Assembly (NCBI GenBank): GCA_001599595.1
Contig: BCHH01000007.1
Coordinates: forward strand, 880,201 to 944,200
DNA length: 64,000 nucleotides
Origin: Beverwykella pulmonaria
Taxonomy: Eukaryota; Ascomycota; Dothideomycetes; Pleosporales; Melanommataceae
Reading direction: 5' to 3'
Below the pieces are notes generated by a model, which saw only the letters and a program-made list of their open reading frames with translations, did not search any database and was not told the origin of the DNA. Positions 24,065 to 35,949 of this stretch are shown here, piece by piece (the first letter of the stretch is position 1; every line of letters starts with the position of its first letter). A program made the translations under genes and the position numbers.

Positions 24065-25351
24065 ATGCCACGCCAGCGCAGATACTCAGTCACAGGCCAG
24101 ACGCCGCCCGATGCCGTGGGTGCCATGAACATGAACATGAAGTCCCCCAAACTGCAGGCCCTCGACACCAGCGTGCAGACAAGCTGCGGGCTGTGCGAAG
24201 CTTCCGGCGGAGGAGATTCGTGTGCAGCGTCTACGACGGCGGCAGATATGGAGGTCGAGGTCGAGGTTGAGGTCGAGGTTGAGGTCGAGGTTGAGGTTGA
24301 AGTTGAGGTTGAGGTCGAGATGGAAGGACAGGAACGCGGCAGGAAATCAGACCATGACATTGTACGGGTGTCGTCGAAGCGATCGGCTACGCAGTTGCCT
24401 TCCCCGAGCAGCCCGCTGCAGGAGTTGCCGATTAAGAAGTTGAATTGTATGGGGCTGGGGCATGATGGGGTTGTGGACATGGGATTGGAAATGGATATGG
24501 ATATGGATGTGGATGTGGATGAGGGTAGCCTGACGGACCCGTGTCCTGAGGAGAGCGACTGGGCTCTTTCGTCGTATGGCGGCAGCTACTCTGCGTCCTT
24601 CCCTTCGTCGCCCGAATCACCACCTACCAGTCTCGCCGACGACAGCATAGACGAGGACATTGGCCTTGACGAACCCTTACGCTCCACCCGCCTCGCCCTC
24701 TCCCCACCACCAGCCCAAAGCTCTACGCCAACCCTCCTCACCCTCCCCCCGGAACTCCGCCACCAAATCTACCGGCACCTCCCCGACCTCGTGCTCTCGC
24801 ACCCGCTCATCTACTGCCTCTCCACCTTCGCAAACAACATGCAGCACCCCCTCGCCTCAGTCTCACACCTCATACGTACCGAGGCGCTGGCTATCTTCTA
24901 CAGCTACAATACATGGATCATCAAGCTCGAGTTCAAAATCATGTACGATGCCTTCCAGGACTGGATCATCCGGCTCGGGGATGGGGCCGGGTCCCTGCGA
25001 CTTGTGAATATCGCCGTTCGGGGGTCACTGTTCAAACCCAAGACCTCACACTCGTCGAGCATCGGGACCAATGGTCAACTTACAGCAACCACGCCGGACC
25101 AGCAGAGGGTAGATGTATATCATCCCCCCGACGGCGACGCAAGTTTTAGCATCGATCTGAGCGAGAAATGGAATGGCGGGCGCGTGGAACTCATGCGCAA
25201 CGACGGGACAAAGGAGGCCGGAGAGAAGGCCAAAGTTTATTTGGCCAAGTTGACGAGGGGCTTGTGGGAGAAGAGAAGGGTAGGCCAATTGAATGGGCAG
25301 GATTGGGTGGATCTTGTGGATGGATTTCTGGCGTTTACTGGGTGGTGGTAG
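24065..25351 (+). CDS. Low-complexity protein with LPPELR/F-box-like motif (428 aa)
   Basis: Single-exon frame; the ATG at 24065 follows a long upstream open frame whose N-terminus is not convincing. Residues about 60-85 form an (EV)11 run followed by EMEG, and a second run MDMDMDVDVDE lies near residue 145; the first half is otherwise disordered and acidic. The second half starts with LLTLPPELRHQIYRHLPDLV, the motif that opens many fungal F-box-like/2EXR-like proteins. It is followed by an HLIRTEALAIFYSYNTWIIK segment, also typical of that group. Function is unknown in the family. The motif is seen; assignment to ubiquitin ligase work is not supported. Confidence 0.7.
   Translation: MPRQRRYSVTGQTPPDAVGAMNMNMKSPKLQALDTSVQTSCGLCEASGGGDSCAASTTAADMEVEVEVEVEVEVEVEVEVEVEVEMEGQERGRKSDHDIVRVSSKRSATQLPSPSSPLQELPIKKLNCMGLGHDGVVDMGLEMDMDMDVDVDEGSLTDPCPEESDWALSSYGGSYSASFPSSPESPPTSLADDSIDEDIGLDEPLRSTRLALSPPPAQSSTPTLLTLPPELRHQIYRHLPDLVLSHPLIYCLSTFANNMQHPLASVSHLIRTEALAIFYSYNTWIIKLEFKIMYDAFQDWIIRLGDGAGSLRLVNIAVRGSLFKPKTSHSSSIGTNGQLTATTPDQQRVDVYHPPDGDASFSIDLSEKWNGGRVELMRNDGTKEAGEKAKVYLAKLTRGLWEKRRVGQLNGQDWVDLVDGFLAFTGWW
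24251..24316 (+). repeat. GAGGTY hexamer microsatellite coding for (Glu-Val)11
   Basis: Eleven tandem hexamers GAGGTC/GAGGTT (one GAAGTT), in frame, after ATG at 24248. The third-position T/C variation shows partial decay. Confidence 0.9.
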
Positions 25352-27035
25352 CTGCACGGACTCGATGGTAGGTGAGTTGGGGGAAGTAAAAAGGAGTGAA
25401 GAGCGGGAAGTCGAGCTGGCGAGGACGGGGGAGTTATGCTGGTCACATTTGGAAGTTAATGCTGTGTTTAAGCATCTGAATGCATTTACGATGGGCGCCT
25501 TAAACGCATGGGATAGGTAGAATGTTTGGGCGATTTTGGAGAAAGGTGTAATTGCTTGGAGCATAGATTGCATTTTGCTGTCGGGGGTTCAGATTATCTG
25601 CCTCGCGGTAATAATACCCCCTCTTCAACGTTTGACTAACTGAGAGACTTTTTGCTTGATGGTGGGAATTGTCGTAATGTGCATATATATAACTTCTGTG
25701 CGTAGTCAGTCTGTAGTAGTGTCCAAGGGAATATCTCTAGCTGGGTGCAGTACCACTTGTGCCGCGGAAGGAATGACTACGTCCATCCACAAATATATGC
25801 AAGTAACCTCACTTCCGCTCAATGTCAACCTTGCCTTCTGCCGTAATAGTGTTCAGCGTTTATACTTTGTTCACGCGTAACCCCTATCTTCCCACCCCTC
25901 GTACTATGTCCAATACATGCTTTACACTATGCAGGAAATAGCATCTATGTTCACCGCTCGTCATGTGTGTATCTACGGGCATCTAGTACGATAATCTAAA
26001 TCACTATACTATGGTCTGGCCTCGACGTGCATTCTGCTACTATCGTCCATTACTTCATAAAGTGTACTAGTGTAGTCACAAATTCTAGCAGCCCTCACAG
26101 TACGATTTTTTCTCCCCAAAAAAAAGAAACAAAAACAAAAACTGTACAGCTACGCAATATAACAGAAAGAAAGAGGAAAAAAAATAAAAAATGGCGTAAC
26201 AGACAAGCAAGTCAGCCGCTCTATCCTCATCTTCTTGCTACTCTCACTCAAATTCGCAAAACTAGGGTCGCATTTGGGAGGTACATGTGAACACGTACCT
26301 ACCTGCCGCGTATAGACGGGAGTATAAACAACAAGTAATTATGAGAGAACTACAAATCAAGTGTCTTGACCTGACCAATTTACTTTTCAATTTCTTACAT
26401 GAACCACAGACAAGTTGGGAACGCTTATTATTCCATCCCAAACTAAGCATTGAGAAGGAGTGTAGAAATGAGCATCAGAGACCAACCTACTTTCCCCTTC
26501 CTTATGCTTTACTCGTACGTTTGATCAAGTCCGAAATACACGATAATATCATATGTAGCTAGCCCACCCTTTTATCAATCATTGCCGGTCAAAGTCATGC
26601 CAAGTGCGAAAGTCTACGCCTTTGGAATAACTGTAACAGCGCTAGCTACATGTATTATTACATCTTTGTCTTCCTTCATCTATACGCAGGCACGTTGTAA
26701 AACTATTTGAGTTGACACAGGCTTCTTCCCTTGTGAGGTTCGCATATCTGCCTGCCTTCATATCAAGAGTACCACCATCCATATAGACCCACAGAAAACG
26801 AGCAGGTCGGGAGAGTACGGCAAATGTTGATATTAAAAACATAGCTCCAGACACAGCCAAGCTGGTACATGGTATCATATAGAAGGAGCATATCCAAGCA
26901 ACTACTCAAGTACGTCTAAAGGGTATTCTGTTTCCTCCAAGCCTGTCCTGCTCAATAATCAACGAACGCCATCCATAATATATCATCTACACGCTAAATA
27001 AATCCACAAAGATTAAGACCAATGCGGTGTCTGAT
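25352..27035. other. 1.7-kb AT-rich gene-free region
   Basis: It includes A-rich tracts at about 26110-26195. Frames at 26027-26562 are low-complexity and show no domain. It probably contains the 3' UTRs of two convergent genes (the LPPELR protein and NUF2). Confidence 0.45.
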
Positions 27036-28587
27036 CTAAATACTTTGCTCCATTTCGGTAATGTAGAGCTTGATGTGGCTCTCCATCTTGATGTACTCGT
27101 CGTGGGCAGCATGGACCTCGTTCTCGATGTTGTCTTTGAGTTCAGCCATCTGGGTCCGTTAGCTTGCTGTCCAAGTTCTCCGAAATCAACTAGTGGGCTG
27201 AATATGGAACATACCTTCTTCTCTGTCTGCTCAATCCTAACCCTCCTCCGCTCCATCTCGCGCCCCTTTTCTCCTCGCTCCTCTGCTAGCTTCGCGTGCG
27301 TACCTCGTAATTCTTCCATCCTTGTGCGTGCACGCTCAGCTTCCTCGTCGGCCTTGTTCCTCAACTTCTCCGTCCGTGCATTCACGTTGCTGAGCTGCTT
27401 CTGTAGAAGTTTCTCCTGCCTCTCAACATCGCGAACATTGTTGCTGCGATCTGCAAGCGCGTCTCTATGCCTTGACGCCTTGACCAACTCTTCCTCTTCT
27501 TTTGCAAGATCCGTTTGAACATCTGTGAGGAGGCGTGTGCAAGAAGTGACATCGGTTGCGACAACTGTGAATGAGTCGGTCGAAGTCTGCAGAGCACGTG
27601 CACGGCGGTCCAGAGAGTCGATTTGCGCCTTGTCTGAGGTGAGCTTGTCGTTCAGCTCGCGTAGTGAGTCTTCTAATGCCGTGGGACTTTGTTGGGTGTA
27701 TGGCTTCAGCTTCATGACCTCACGCTGCACTGTCTCTTTCGCCTCTACCCGCTGTTCAAGGAGGGCCTTTAGCCTATTCTGTTCGTCCTTCGCGCGCTGG
27801 AGCTTTTCCATGACAGCTTCCTGGCCCTTCTTCAGCTCCATCAGCCGGCTTTTGAGCTCGCTGTTGCGTTTTTCCTTTTCTTGCATCAGCTTCTGAGTAG
27901 CGTGACGATTGCGTTCGAGGTCTGCAAGGTGCATTTCCTTGGTCTGCTTGTCGTTGTAGAGTTGTTCGATTCGAAGTTTCGTGCGCTCTGCTTTGTTGAA
28001 GTGCTCATCGATTACGGCGGTCTGCGATTCGCGGAAGCGGATAAAGTTGATCATGTACGAGAAGATCTTGACGAGGCGCTGGTGCGTTGGCTTGTACAGA
28101 TCTTGGAAAGTGAAATCGTGGATTCCGCACTGTGTTTATTAGTTTCCATGGCTTCAAAATACTTGAGATGCTGTGAGAGAACCACCGACCTCACGCAGAA
28201 GCTTTTTGAGCATCACAAAGAACGCCATAAGGTCCCTTGTATCGCTCGTGAAGATGCGATCGGCATCGGGTCCGCAGATGTCTTCGGACGCTGCCCTCAT
28301 CGCCGGTGCAACCACTTCACGTGTCGTATTCATCAAGCATTCAGCGAGCCATTCAAACACCTTCTGGATCGTTTGGGGATTCGGCTTCTGTAGGTCTGCT
28401 ATGGTGAAGGTAATGCCAATGTCGGTAATACATCCGGCAATTTCTGAATCGGACTGTAGATGTGAGCAGCTGGGTTTGAGAAAAGGCTTAAGGTACATAC
28501 CAGCGTCATGAAGGAGTCCTCTTCGACGGGTCGTGCGCGCTGATTCTGGGCGACGCGCGCTGTGCTCATGCGCGGATTGTACGACAT
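27036..28587 (-). CDS. NUF2: NUF2 kinetochore protein of the Ndc80 complex (459 aa)
   Basis: Four exons: 28587-28501, 28453-28190, 28129-27215 and 27149-27036; introns 47, 60 and 65 nt, all GT-AG with frame kept. The N-terminal calponin-homology region includes [20 protein letters not shown] and, after a splice, [21 protein letters not shown] then [14 protein letters not shown]. These are the hallmark stretches of Nuf2. From about residue 150 the protein is one long coiled coil to the C-terminus. Nuf2 pairs with Ndc80 to bind microtubules at kinetochores. The length equals fungal orthologues. Donor 2 (GTCGGT) is non-optimal but is the only one giving the conserved REC-G junction. Confidence 0.93.
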
Positions 28588-31276
28588 GGTGATGGTAGAC
28601 TGCAATTGAAGAGAGTAGACGTGGTATTTGGAGTGGGAAAGAGGCTGTGGCGGGATGTCGTTGCAGTTTGTTGTGGTGTTGACGTTTTTGTTTACCATCC
28701 CCAGATGGTTGCGAGGTCGCCCAAAAAATAGGCTAGGCCGCCTCGGGGAAGGCGCTAAACCAACAGCCCCACGTCAGAAGCCAGCGCATTGATCCATTAT
28801 TCACGGGGCATGGCGACTGATCTGTTACGCCATTCTGTCGTGAGAACCACCACAGTTACGTTTCATTATATCGATATAGTGGCATGCATTGAAGGACAGA
28901 AATCTTCCATAAACCGAATCACCCTATGCTTGACTCCATCTAGCGCTCGATATCCCATGAATTAGTAGGGATGGCAACGACTTGAAAGTTAGACAGAGTT
29001 TCAGAGAATCGCATCCGGCTAATGAATATCAGTCTGTCAAGATACTTTCCAATAACCCGTCTTGTCGCGACGGCGCGCCCACTATCCTAGTCACTGTGGT
29101 ATCAGTACTACCTGCGCTATGTTTGTTGCTGGAAAGACATGTCATGTTCATGTTGTGCCACAGTTCCCGATCCGCACCATTAACCGGGACGTAACAAATG
29201 ACTCCACATTCGCTGCAGATGTCCTCTTGAGGCTCTTCCTCCGCCCGTGTAGGATAATCGGAGGGGATGCCTCCTATCTTTAGGAATAGATCTGCTTATG
29301 GCGTTTGAATGCGGGCTCGAAGCGAAAGAAGATGGTGGGATGCGGTGGAGACGACTGTTTGAGCGAGAGACACGGTCAAATAGTGCAAAGGTTGTGGCTT
29401 AGGATCACGAAAAGCGCTGCAGTAAGAAAAAGGGGTGCATGAAGTGGTGTTCAACATACTTCTGACTAAGACGAGTGGTTAGAGACCGAAACTCAGAAAA
29501 AGCAGTGCATGATGCGCACTACTCAGAACACGACGGCGCGAACCTGGGATGCGTTTTCGACTACGGAGCTGTCTGCATGCCACATTCCCCGAAGTATGGT
29601 GTTGTTGCCCATTGTGGAAGCTGGGACGACAGTAGTCTTGCTGAAACTTTGTTCCCAATATTTTGGGCGGGGTCCGGATTTCGAACGCTCAGCACCCAAT
29701 TCGCCCGTGGAGAAAATTAGAGGCGATGGTGGAAAAGTGAAAAAAGAACAGCCGTCCACGTCCGGTTGGTTGGTGCGTTTAAATGTTTCACCCTTTTCAG
29801 AGCGGGAGACACTCATCAAGGTTACACTTGAAACATCGGCTTGCCATGGTCACCGATTGCATGACTCCAGAGGCTGAGATGGAGGCGCTCAGATACGAGA
29901 AACGAGAGATATCTTTCTTTTCCCCACCTCGAGATGAGATGCACCACGGCAGGCCCCCCGGGATTGCCTGGCAGTGTTGGTCAAAACACGTCCTTCTAGA
30001 TCTCCAGGGTCTTGGGAAAAGCATCTTCGAGATGGCAAGAAGCGATGCATGCGGGAACCCGGTTCGGTGGTAGGCAGGATGGTTGGTTTTTGTCCCGTGC
30101 CAATCCTTCTCGATTTGATCTGCTTGCATGCTCCCGTATCTTGGGCCGAGCGTTCGCCGTTGGCGGGCTGCAGAACCGACGTGGCTTGTCCACGTCCCGC
30201 AGCGTCGATATTGTTTCCGCAGCAGCGCTGCAGCGCGATTCCGCGTGGCGGCGTGCTGTTGCTCGAGGGCGGCAAAAGCAAAGGCTAGGAGGCAGCATAC
30301 CGGTACTAGATAGCGTCGAGCGGCCGCGTGAGCAGCAGGAGCTGATCTTGTCTGCGAGCCCGGCTGCTGCGAGAGGAATTGGCTATTCGTGACGAATTTC
30401 GCCGCTGAACAGGACCAGCCCCTTCTGCATTGTCATTGGTGCAAGTCGTGATGAGCAGGCGTTGAGGAAGGAAGCGGCCGCTGCGACTGGGGGCGATGGA
30501 GGGCTGGGGCATCGCGGAAAAGTCGCCACCACACCAATGCGGCGCTGATCGTCACCGGGCAGCAGGGCAGACTCTGTTGGTTGACGTCGGTCGTGCGATC
30601 TGCCAGCGGCGTATTTCCAAGGTTGCGGCCAGAGTTTTGCGGGCGAGCGTGTTTGGGCCCACTTTGACGTGGATTCATCAACGTGCTCGGGCATGGACAT
30701 GGAGATGGTCGCGCCCTGCGCCCACGCTGCAAATGCTGCAAATAGCACTCCCCTAGGGAAGCCCCCCGCACACGCTGGCAATTCAATTCCCCGAGTGCAC
30801 AGCGAAGAAATGCGCAAGCCAGCCGCCCGCCCAGCAAGGCCCTCAGCCAACGTGGTGGGGCGTGCGTTCGCGAGTTGACGGTTTTGCCCGCCCCGGCAAG
30901 CCCTTGCATCGAGCGTCCCTAAGACCAAGACCAAGGCCCAGCGCATCATCCATACCTCGCGCACCACACACCTTACCTCCCTTTCTCACTCTCCTCGCCC
31001 TCACCACCGAAAACACGCGCGCCCACTCGCCCACACGCACACCCTCACGGCGTCGCCGCCACCAGCACCATCCTCCGCTGCCGCCAAGTCCCGTCGCCGG
31101 CCCGCCTCTAAACCTACACAATGCACGCCCGCAGCCGACGGTGGAGCGACACTAGATAGCCCTGCGCAGCACATCGACTGCGACTCGCAGCGTCCCGCAC
31201 GTCCCTGCGCACACTCAGCGCTCTCTGAACCTTCTTGTGACAGCGCGCCTGCCTCAGGGCCGCTGCGCGCCTACCG
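28588..31276. other. 2.7-kb gene-free region between divergent genes
   Basis: It holds promoters for NUF2 (left) and the Ser/Arg-rich gene (right). From about 30100 it becomes GC-rich, with long overlapping frames on both strands that carry no recognisable domain and look like GC-driven shadows. The last 300 bp are C-rich 5' UTR-like sequence. I see no RNA gene. Confidence 0.45.
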
Positions 31277-33868
31277 ATGCCAATGTGGCCGTTTGGGCGA
31301 CGGAAGCCCGCTAAATTAAAAGAGGGTACGGCTGTCGCAGCCGGGTCGGAACACAAGCCGCCTGTTGCATCTAGCAGCGATGCCCTGAGAAGAACGCCCA
31401 GCAGACGCAGCAGTCGCCGGAAAAGGAGGAGTTCGCGCTCCACTGCCTCCATGCGCGGCGTCGACAAAACCGAGCCCGGCCTCGCGCCCGTCGACCCTCG
31501 TTATGCACATATTCACCCACTCCTCCGCCCCTCCGCCGAAGACATCACTGCCCTCCCGCACGCTACCCAGCTAGGCCAGAGCCCGCACCTCCGGCCTGTC
31601 ACGCAGGAACACGCGATTCCATACAATTTTCAAACCTTATCCCACACCAGTCTGCCCACCGCGCGGGAGCGGGGCAAGCTCCAACGACCCCAGTCCCTGC
31701 GACGCACCGTCAACGAGGCCACCCTAGCCCGCCGAAAATCTAGCAAGAAAAGGGAGTATGATTACGTCCGCGAGGAGGAAATCAGGGCCATGAGTATGCC
31801 CCTACCACAGAAGCGACGAGCAGCGAACTCTGGCGGCTTGTTGCGGCGAGACAGCAAGAAGGTCAAGGGCGGACTCAACCACCGATTCGAACGTCCAATG
31901 TCCAACATATCTCTTCCCCTACCGGAATCGATACACTCCTCCATGTCGGGAAACTCTGAAACCCGCGCATTCCGGGTGAGCGGACTCGACATGTTCGCCC
32001 CCCGGCCCAAAATTCGGTGTTCGGTCGGCTCGCAATACTACTATGCGGGAGCAGGACTATCACCTACGTCTGACCAAGACAAAAATGATCGAAGAAGAGA
32101 ACGAAGAACGACCCTCAGCAGGGAAGGGAAGGATGATAAGAGGAGTAGCACGATAGACGAGCTAGCAGACACGCTCGATGCTGGAGCGCTGAGGGAGATA
32201 ATGGACAGAGATAAGAGGCGGAGGGATAAGAAGAGGAAGGCTGACGACGAGCGTCTTCGCCGCAGGCTAGAACGACGCGCAGAGAAGCAGAAGGCAGCAG
32301 AGCAGGGAGACACATCAGCGTCACCTCGCAGAGACGTCCGAGGAGCCATTGGGCTTGGAATCGAGAAAGAGATGTCGACCTCTATGCCCAGGGAAAACGT
32401 CCGCCCGTTGACGCCCATGGACGATGTCCGCGCGTCAACGCCACCGCGACAACCATCGAGAATCGAAACAGCTGCGCCAGTCCCAGCGACGGCGGACAAC
32501 AGCCAGTTGCCCACCCCCTTGGACAGCCCTCTTGAAGACGCCGTTGTGTCTGATGCGCAGGCTGTTCGCTACTCGCGCGGAAGCGTGTCGTCGCCAGTAC
32601 ACACTCGCGGACCGTCAAACGTCTCGCAAATGCCAGAACTTCTTTCGGAGATGATTGCACGAGAAACGCCTGTCGAATCTGTCGAGCCCGCGCAAGATCC
32701 CAATGCAAGCGGATCTCTTCATCCCGTAGTTACCGTGGACACAGCGACTTCAACCCCCAAGAAGGTATTTGGCCGTCGGCGCAGCTCGGAGGGAAGGCGT
32801 ATGAATGCGTTTACCTCCTTCTTCCGGCGCGGAAAGCGCAACTCCCAAGACGCTGGACGAACTACACCGTCCGAAGCGTCTTTCTCCAACACATCGCGAG
32901 AGTCCATGTCGCGCCAACCCCTCCCTGCCCACTTGGTCGCGCCTATCGCTCCTGTCCAGATCCGACGGCCCGTTATTGCTCCACACCGCACCATGTCCAA
33001 ATTCAGAGAAGACTTACCAGAGTTTCCCTTGTCTCCTCCAGACTCGCGAATGCATTCGCCCGAGGCTACGTCTGCCCATGCCATGGCAGCCCGACGCCAA
33101 AGCCACCCCCCATCTGATGTTCGCATTCACTCGAATAGCTCGCATCGCACAGACTCTCCCGTCAGTCCAGGGGTACCCGCCACCGGCGTCATGTCACAGT
33201 CGCTTGCTTCAGTCGACTCTGAAGGTTCGTGGCTATCTGGGAAACCCCTCCAGCGGCGATCAAATAAATCCCACCTCCGCTCTAGCGTCGGCTCCTCCAC
33301 GCTGAAACGAAACGACGAGTTCAACACCTCTTACGAGGAGCTTGGCATTCCGGACGACGAATATTTCAGAAGACTGACGCCTGGGCTTGATGAGCGACGC
33401 AGATCGGTAAACTCAGCCGATATATTGGCCCGAAAAGCAAGCAGCACAGCGATCGTGGACGCCACAGCCGAGTCTGATGACGATGAACCGCCAATTGCTG
33501 CAGGGGCATCGGAAGAGGAGAACCCTGTTAAGAACGTTGTTGGACGACATCCCACCATCGTGCACCGCCAGGCTCGTCACAAATCCACCGAAGGCCTGCT
33601 GAGTTTCTATACCGACAATACTGACAGCATCGTTAAGCCACCATCCGAGAAACAGTCCGCAATTGTAGACGACGCGAACGACCCAGAGTCGCCAACGTCC
33701 CTGGACTCTCCCACCTCGGATGGCGAGCCCATGTCGCTGCAGCGCGCAAAGAGTGTCGACCTTGGAAAGCACCATGTGCGGCATCTCAGTGCTGGCTCTG
33801 CGAAGCTCCTGGACATCCAGAAGCGGGCGAGCTCAGCCTCGCACTCCAAATTGGCAGAAGAGGAATGA
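31277..33868 (+). CDS. Large basic, Ser/Arg-rich protein of unknown function (863 aa)
   Basis: A single long frame with ATG at 31277; a second in-frame ATG at 31283 gives MWPFGRRKP and is equally plausible. The protein is mostly disordered. Features are an N-terminal basic cluster RRTPSRRSSRRKRRSSRS, a charged helical segment ELADTLDAGALREIMDRDKR followed by a Lys/Arg-rich stretch to about 345, and many SP/TP dipeptides. Short conserved-looking islands include YEELGIPDDEYFRRLTPGLD. It resembles fungal proteins annotated only as hypothetical; a cytoskeletal or signalling scaffold is conceivable but unsupported. Codon use and length argue it is real. Confidence 0.75.
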   Translation: MPMWPFGRRKPAKLKEGTAVAAGSEHKPPVASSSDALRRTPSRRSSRRKRRSSRSTASMRGVDKTEPGLAPVDPRYAHIHPLLRPSAEDITALPHATQLGQSPHLRPVTQEHAIPYNFQTLSHTSLPTARERGKLQRPQSLRRTVNEATLARRKSSKKREYDYVREEEIRAMSMPLPQKRRAANSGGLLRRDSKKVKGGLNHRFERPMSNISLPLPESIHSSMSGNSETRAFRVSGLDMFAPRPKIRCSVGSQYYYAGAGLSPTSDQDKNDRRRERRTTLSREGKDDKRSSTIDELADTLDAGALREIMDRDKRRRDKKRKADDERLRRRLERRAEKQKAAEQGDTSASPRRDVRGAIGLGIEKEMSTSMPRENVRPLTPMDDVRASTPPRQPSRIETAAPVPATADNSQLPTPLDSPLEDAVVSDAQAVRYSRGSVSSPVHTRGPSNVSQMPELLSEMIARETPVESVEPAQDPNASGSLHPVVTVDTATSTPKKVFGRRRSSEGRRMNAFTSFFRRGKRNSQDAGRTTPSEASFSNTSRESMSRQPLPAHLVAPIAPVQIRRPVIAPHRTMSKFREDLPEFPLSPPDSRMHSPEATSAHAMAARRQSHPPSDVRIHSNSSHRTDSPVSPGVPATGVMSQSLASVDSEGSWLSGKPLQRRSNKSHLRSSVGSSTLKRNDEFNTSYEELGIPDDEYFRRLTPGLDERRRSVNSADILARKASSTAIVDATAESDDDEPPIAAGASEEENPVKNVVGRHPTIVHRQARHKSTEGLLSFYTDNTDSIVKPPSEKQSAIVDDANDPESPTSLDSPTSDGEPMSLQRAKSVDLGKHHVRHLSAGSAKLLDIQKRASSASHSKLAEEE

Positions 33869-35315
33869 ATGATTGATTCTTGGACGAGGAAGGACATCTC
33901 AGCACACGCATGTTTGCCAAACCGAGCCACTCACTTTGAATTTCCTTTGTATCTGTCAGTCTCTACAGCACCATCTCACCATAGTCACTCACTTGCACAT
34001 TTCCTTATCCTTGAATTTTCCTGTACTGGCCTGGCAAGCATTGCGGTTCTCGAGTATCTTCCCTCTACCTTGAAAGTCATCATCCGAACAGATCCATTGG
34101 AGGAGGCTGATATCGTCAGCAACAGACGTCTACCATTTCTAGCGAGAATATAGCGAGGCGTTGGGTGGAGCGATTCTAGGGTTCACGTTTTCTTTAGGGT
34201 TTACTCGGTCTGTATTGTATCCGAGCCGTGCCCCACAGTGGTTCTCGTTTCTCGTTTTTCGTTTTTTTTTCTTTTTTCCCTTTCAAGGTTCAAAAATTAG
34301 GGATTTGGGCATCTGGCATGAACATAGACGGATCAGATGGCGGGCTCGGGCTTCGCGGGGCCTGGCTTGAGTTTGCAGCCTTCTCCTTCATTTTGGGATC
34401 GGGCAGCTTGCCCTTTAGTGCTGGTATTCGGTCGGGCTAGAATAGGCCTTGGGGAGCGGACGACCGCACACACGCTGTGGTCAGCAGTCAATAGATGGCT
34501 CCTTTAGGCTGAATCTGTAGCTTTAATCCACGATAAGTCTCACTCTTGGAGTTGAGACGCTGCTGTCGTGTTCTGCAACTATCGTACCATGTGCCTAAGT
34601 CATTATGGTCTGATGCGTGAATGCCATTACCCCGGTATGGCCTGATGCGTGAAGAGGGACAATGCTTGCGTGCCATTCCTGCTCTGCGCAAGGGATGGTC
34701 GTCATGGTGGGGGCACAAGGAAAAGAAGGTGAAAGGGCTTCGACACTGCCGCGGCAGACGCCTTGTAGTGAGTATACAGCTTGTGCCCTGCCGTGAGGGA
34801 TATATTGTACCGCCTCTGTCTGATTCCTCCGCAAGAAGGGAGCGCTGCAGCCCTGTGTTGCGTGGGCGGCATGCGTTGTCGGGTGCCGACACAGACCGAC
34901 CCCACCATGCTCCCACTAGCCGCACTCCGTTGGGTCAAGATCGGGCGCACGTCATTGAAAGATGCCCATTTCTTGTGTGTAATCCAGTCCCATACCTGGG
35001 GATTTATCATCCAGCAGGCGACCTACCTCCTCGAAGCCGCTACCCCCAGTCCTTCCAAATACACAACTTCGCAGTCACAGTCATAGTCTCGTAAGTCGCC
35101 TCTTTTTCTGCTCTCGCACACACACACGCTCTGTTTGAAGACTCGGCATCTTTTCGCCTGCCTCGCGCAGGGACGTGTGCACCCTTGCCGAGCATCCTAT
35201 CACTAAATAAGCGCTTCACGATTGTAATCGAGCGCCAGCTCGCGTCCAGTGCATTCCATCGCCCTCGTTCTTTGAAATCCAGTCCTGTCTCACTTCCTTC
35301 CCCCGTACCTATATC
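33869..35315. other. 1.4-kb gene-free region
   Basis: It contains the 3' flank of the Ser/Arg-rich gene with a T-rich tract at about 34250-34285, then the thioredoxin promoter. Frames at 34488-35094 on both strands lack domains. Confidence 0.45.
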
Positions 35316-35949
35316 ATGTTTGCGACGCCGGCGCTTCGCAGAACTCTACTTACCACTGCCCGTCTGCGAACAGCTACGAACATAACCTGCACAAACTCCA
35401 CCGCGACCCTCTACCGATCACTACTCACACCCCGATTTTTCACACACACAAGCAAAATGGAAAAAGAAGGCGGCGTACAAAACCTGCAGTCGTGAGTCTT
35501 CCTGTCCTCCTCCGTAATGGCCTTGTCTTAGGCGACGGGAGCCGATGTCATTGATTCGCGAACGGATGGCTGACGAATGTGCTCTATACAGAAAGGCCGA
35601 CTGGGAGAGGGTGCTTGAGGTCAAAGACACGCTGATCGTCCTCGACTGCTTCGCCGTCTGGTGCGGACCCTGCAAAATCATTGCTCCCCAGGTCGTCAAG
35701 TATGTTTCCCCCACCTTGGCCTCCTTCCCCGACTTCAAACAGTGCTCTGACTTGCCATGTAGGTTCTCAGGCATCTACCCTACTGCGCGCTTCTACAAGC
35801 TCGACGTCGACGAAGTCCAAGATGTCGCGCAGGACCTTGGCATCCGCGCCATGCCCACGTTCCTCCTGTTCAAGGACGGCGCTAAGGTCGCTGAGGTTGT
35901 CGGCGCGAACCCAAAGGCCCTTGAGGCTGCTATCCAGGCCAACATCTGA
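35316..35949 (+). CDS. Mitochondrial thioredoxin (156 aa)
   Basis: Exons are 35316-35491, 35592-35699 and 35763-35949 (introns 100 and 63 nt). Residues 1-47 are rich in Arg/Thr/Leu and lack acidic residues ([20 protein letters not shown]), as expected for a mitochondrial presequence. The thioredoxin domain has the active site AVWCGPCK (Cys83, Cys86) and the cis-proline loop [12 protein letters not shown]. Splicing intron 2 gives [20 protein letters not shown], which matches the family. This intron is 63 nt with no stop in frame, so reading through it would add 21 residues. Role: disulfide reductase, probably Trx3-like. The mitochondrial location is inferred from the presequence. Confidence 0.92.

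Noticed and set aside
29660..29700. Possible tRNA-like TTCGAAC sequence
   Set aside because: No matching cloverleaf arms or anticodon loop could be drawn around it.
30383..31121. Several 90-190-codon frames on both strands in GC-rich sequence
   Set aside because: No domain, overlapping in several frames, and located in the putative promoter/5' UTR of the gene at 31277.
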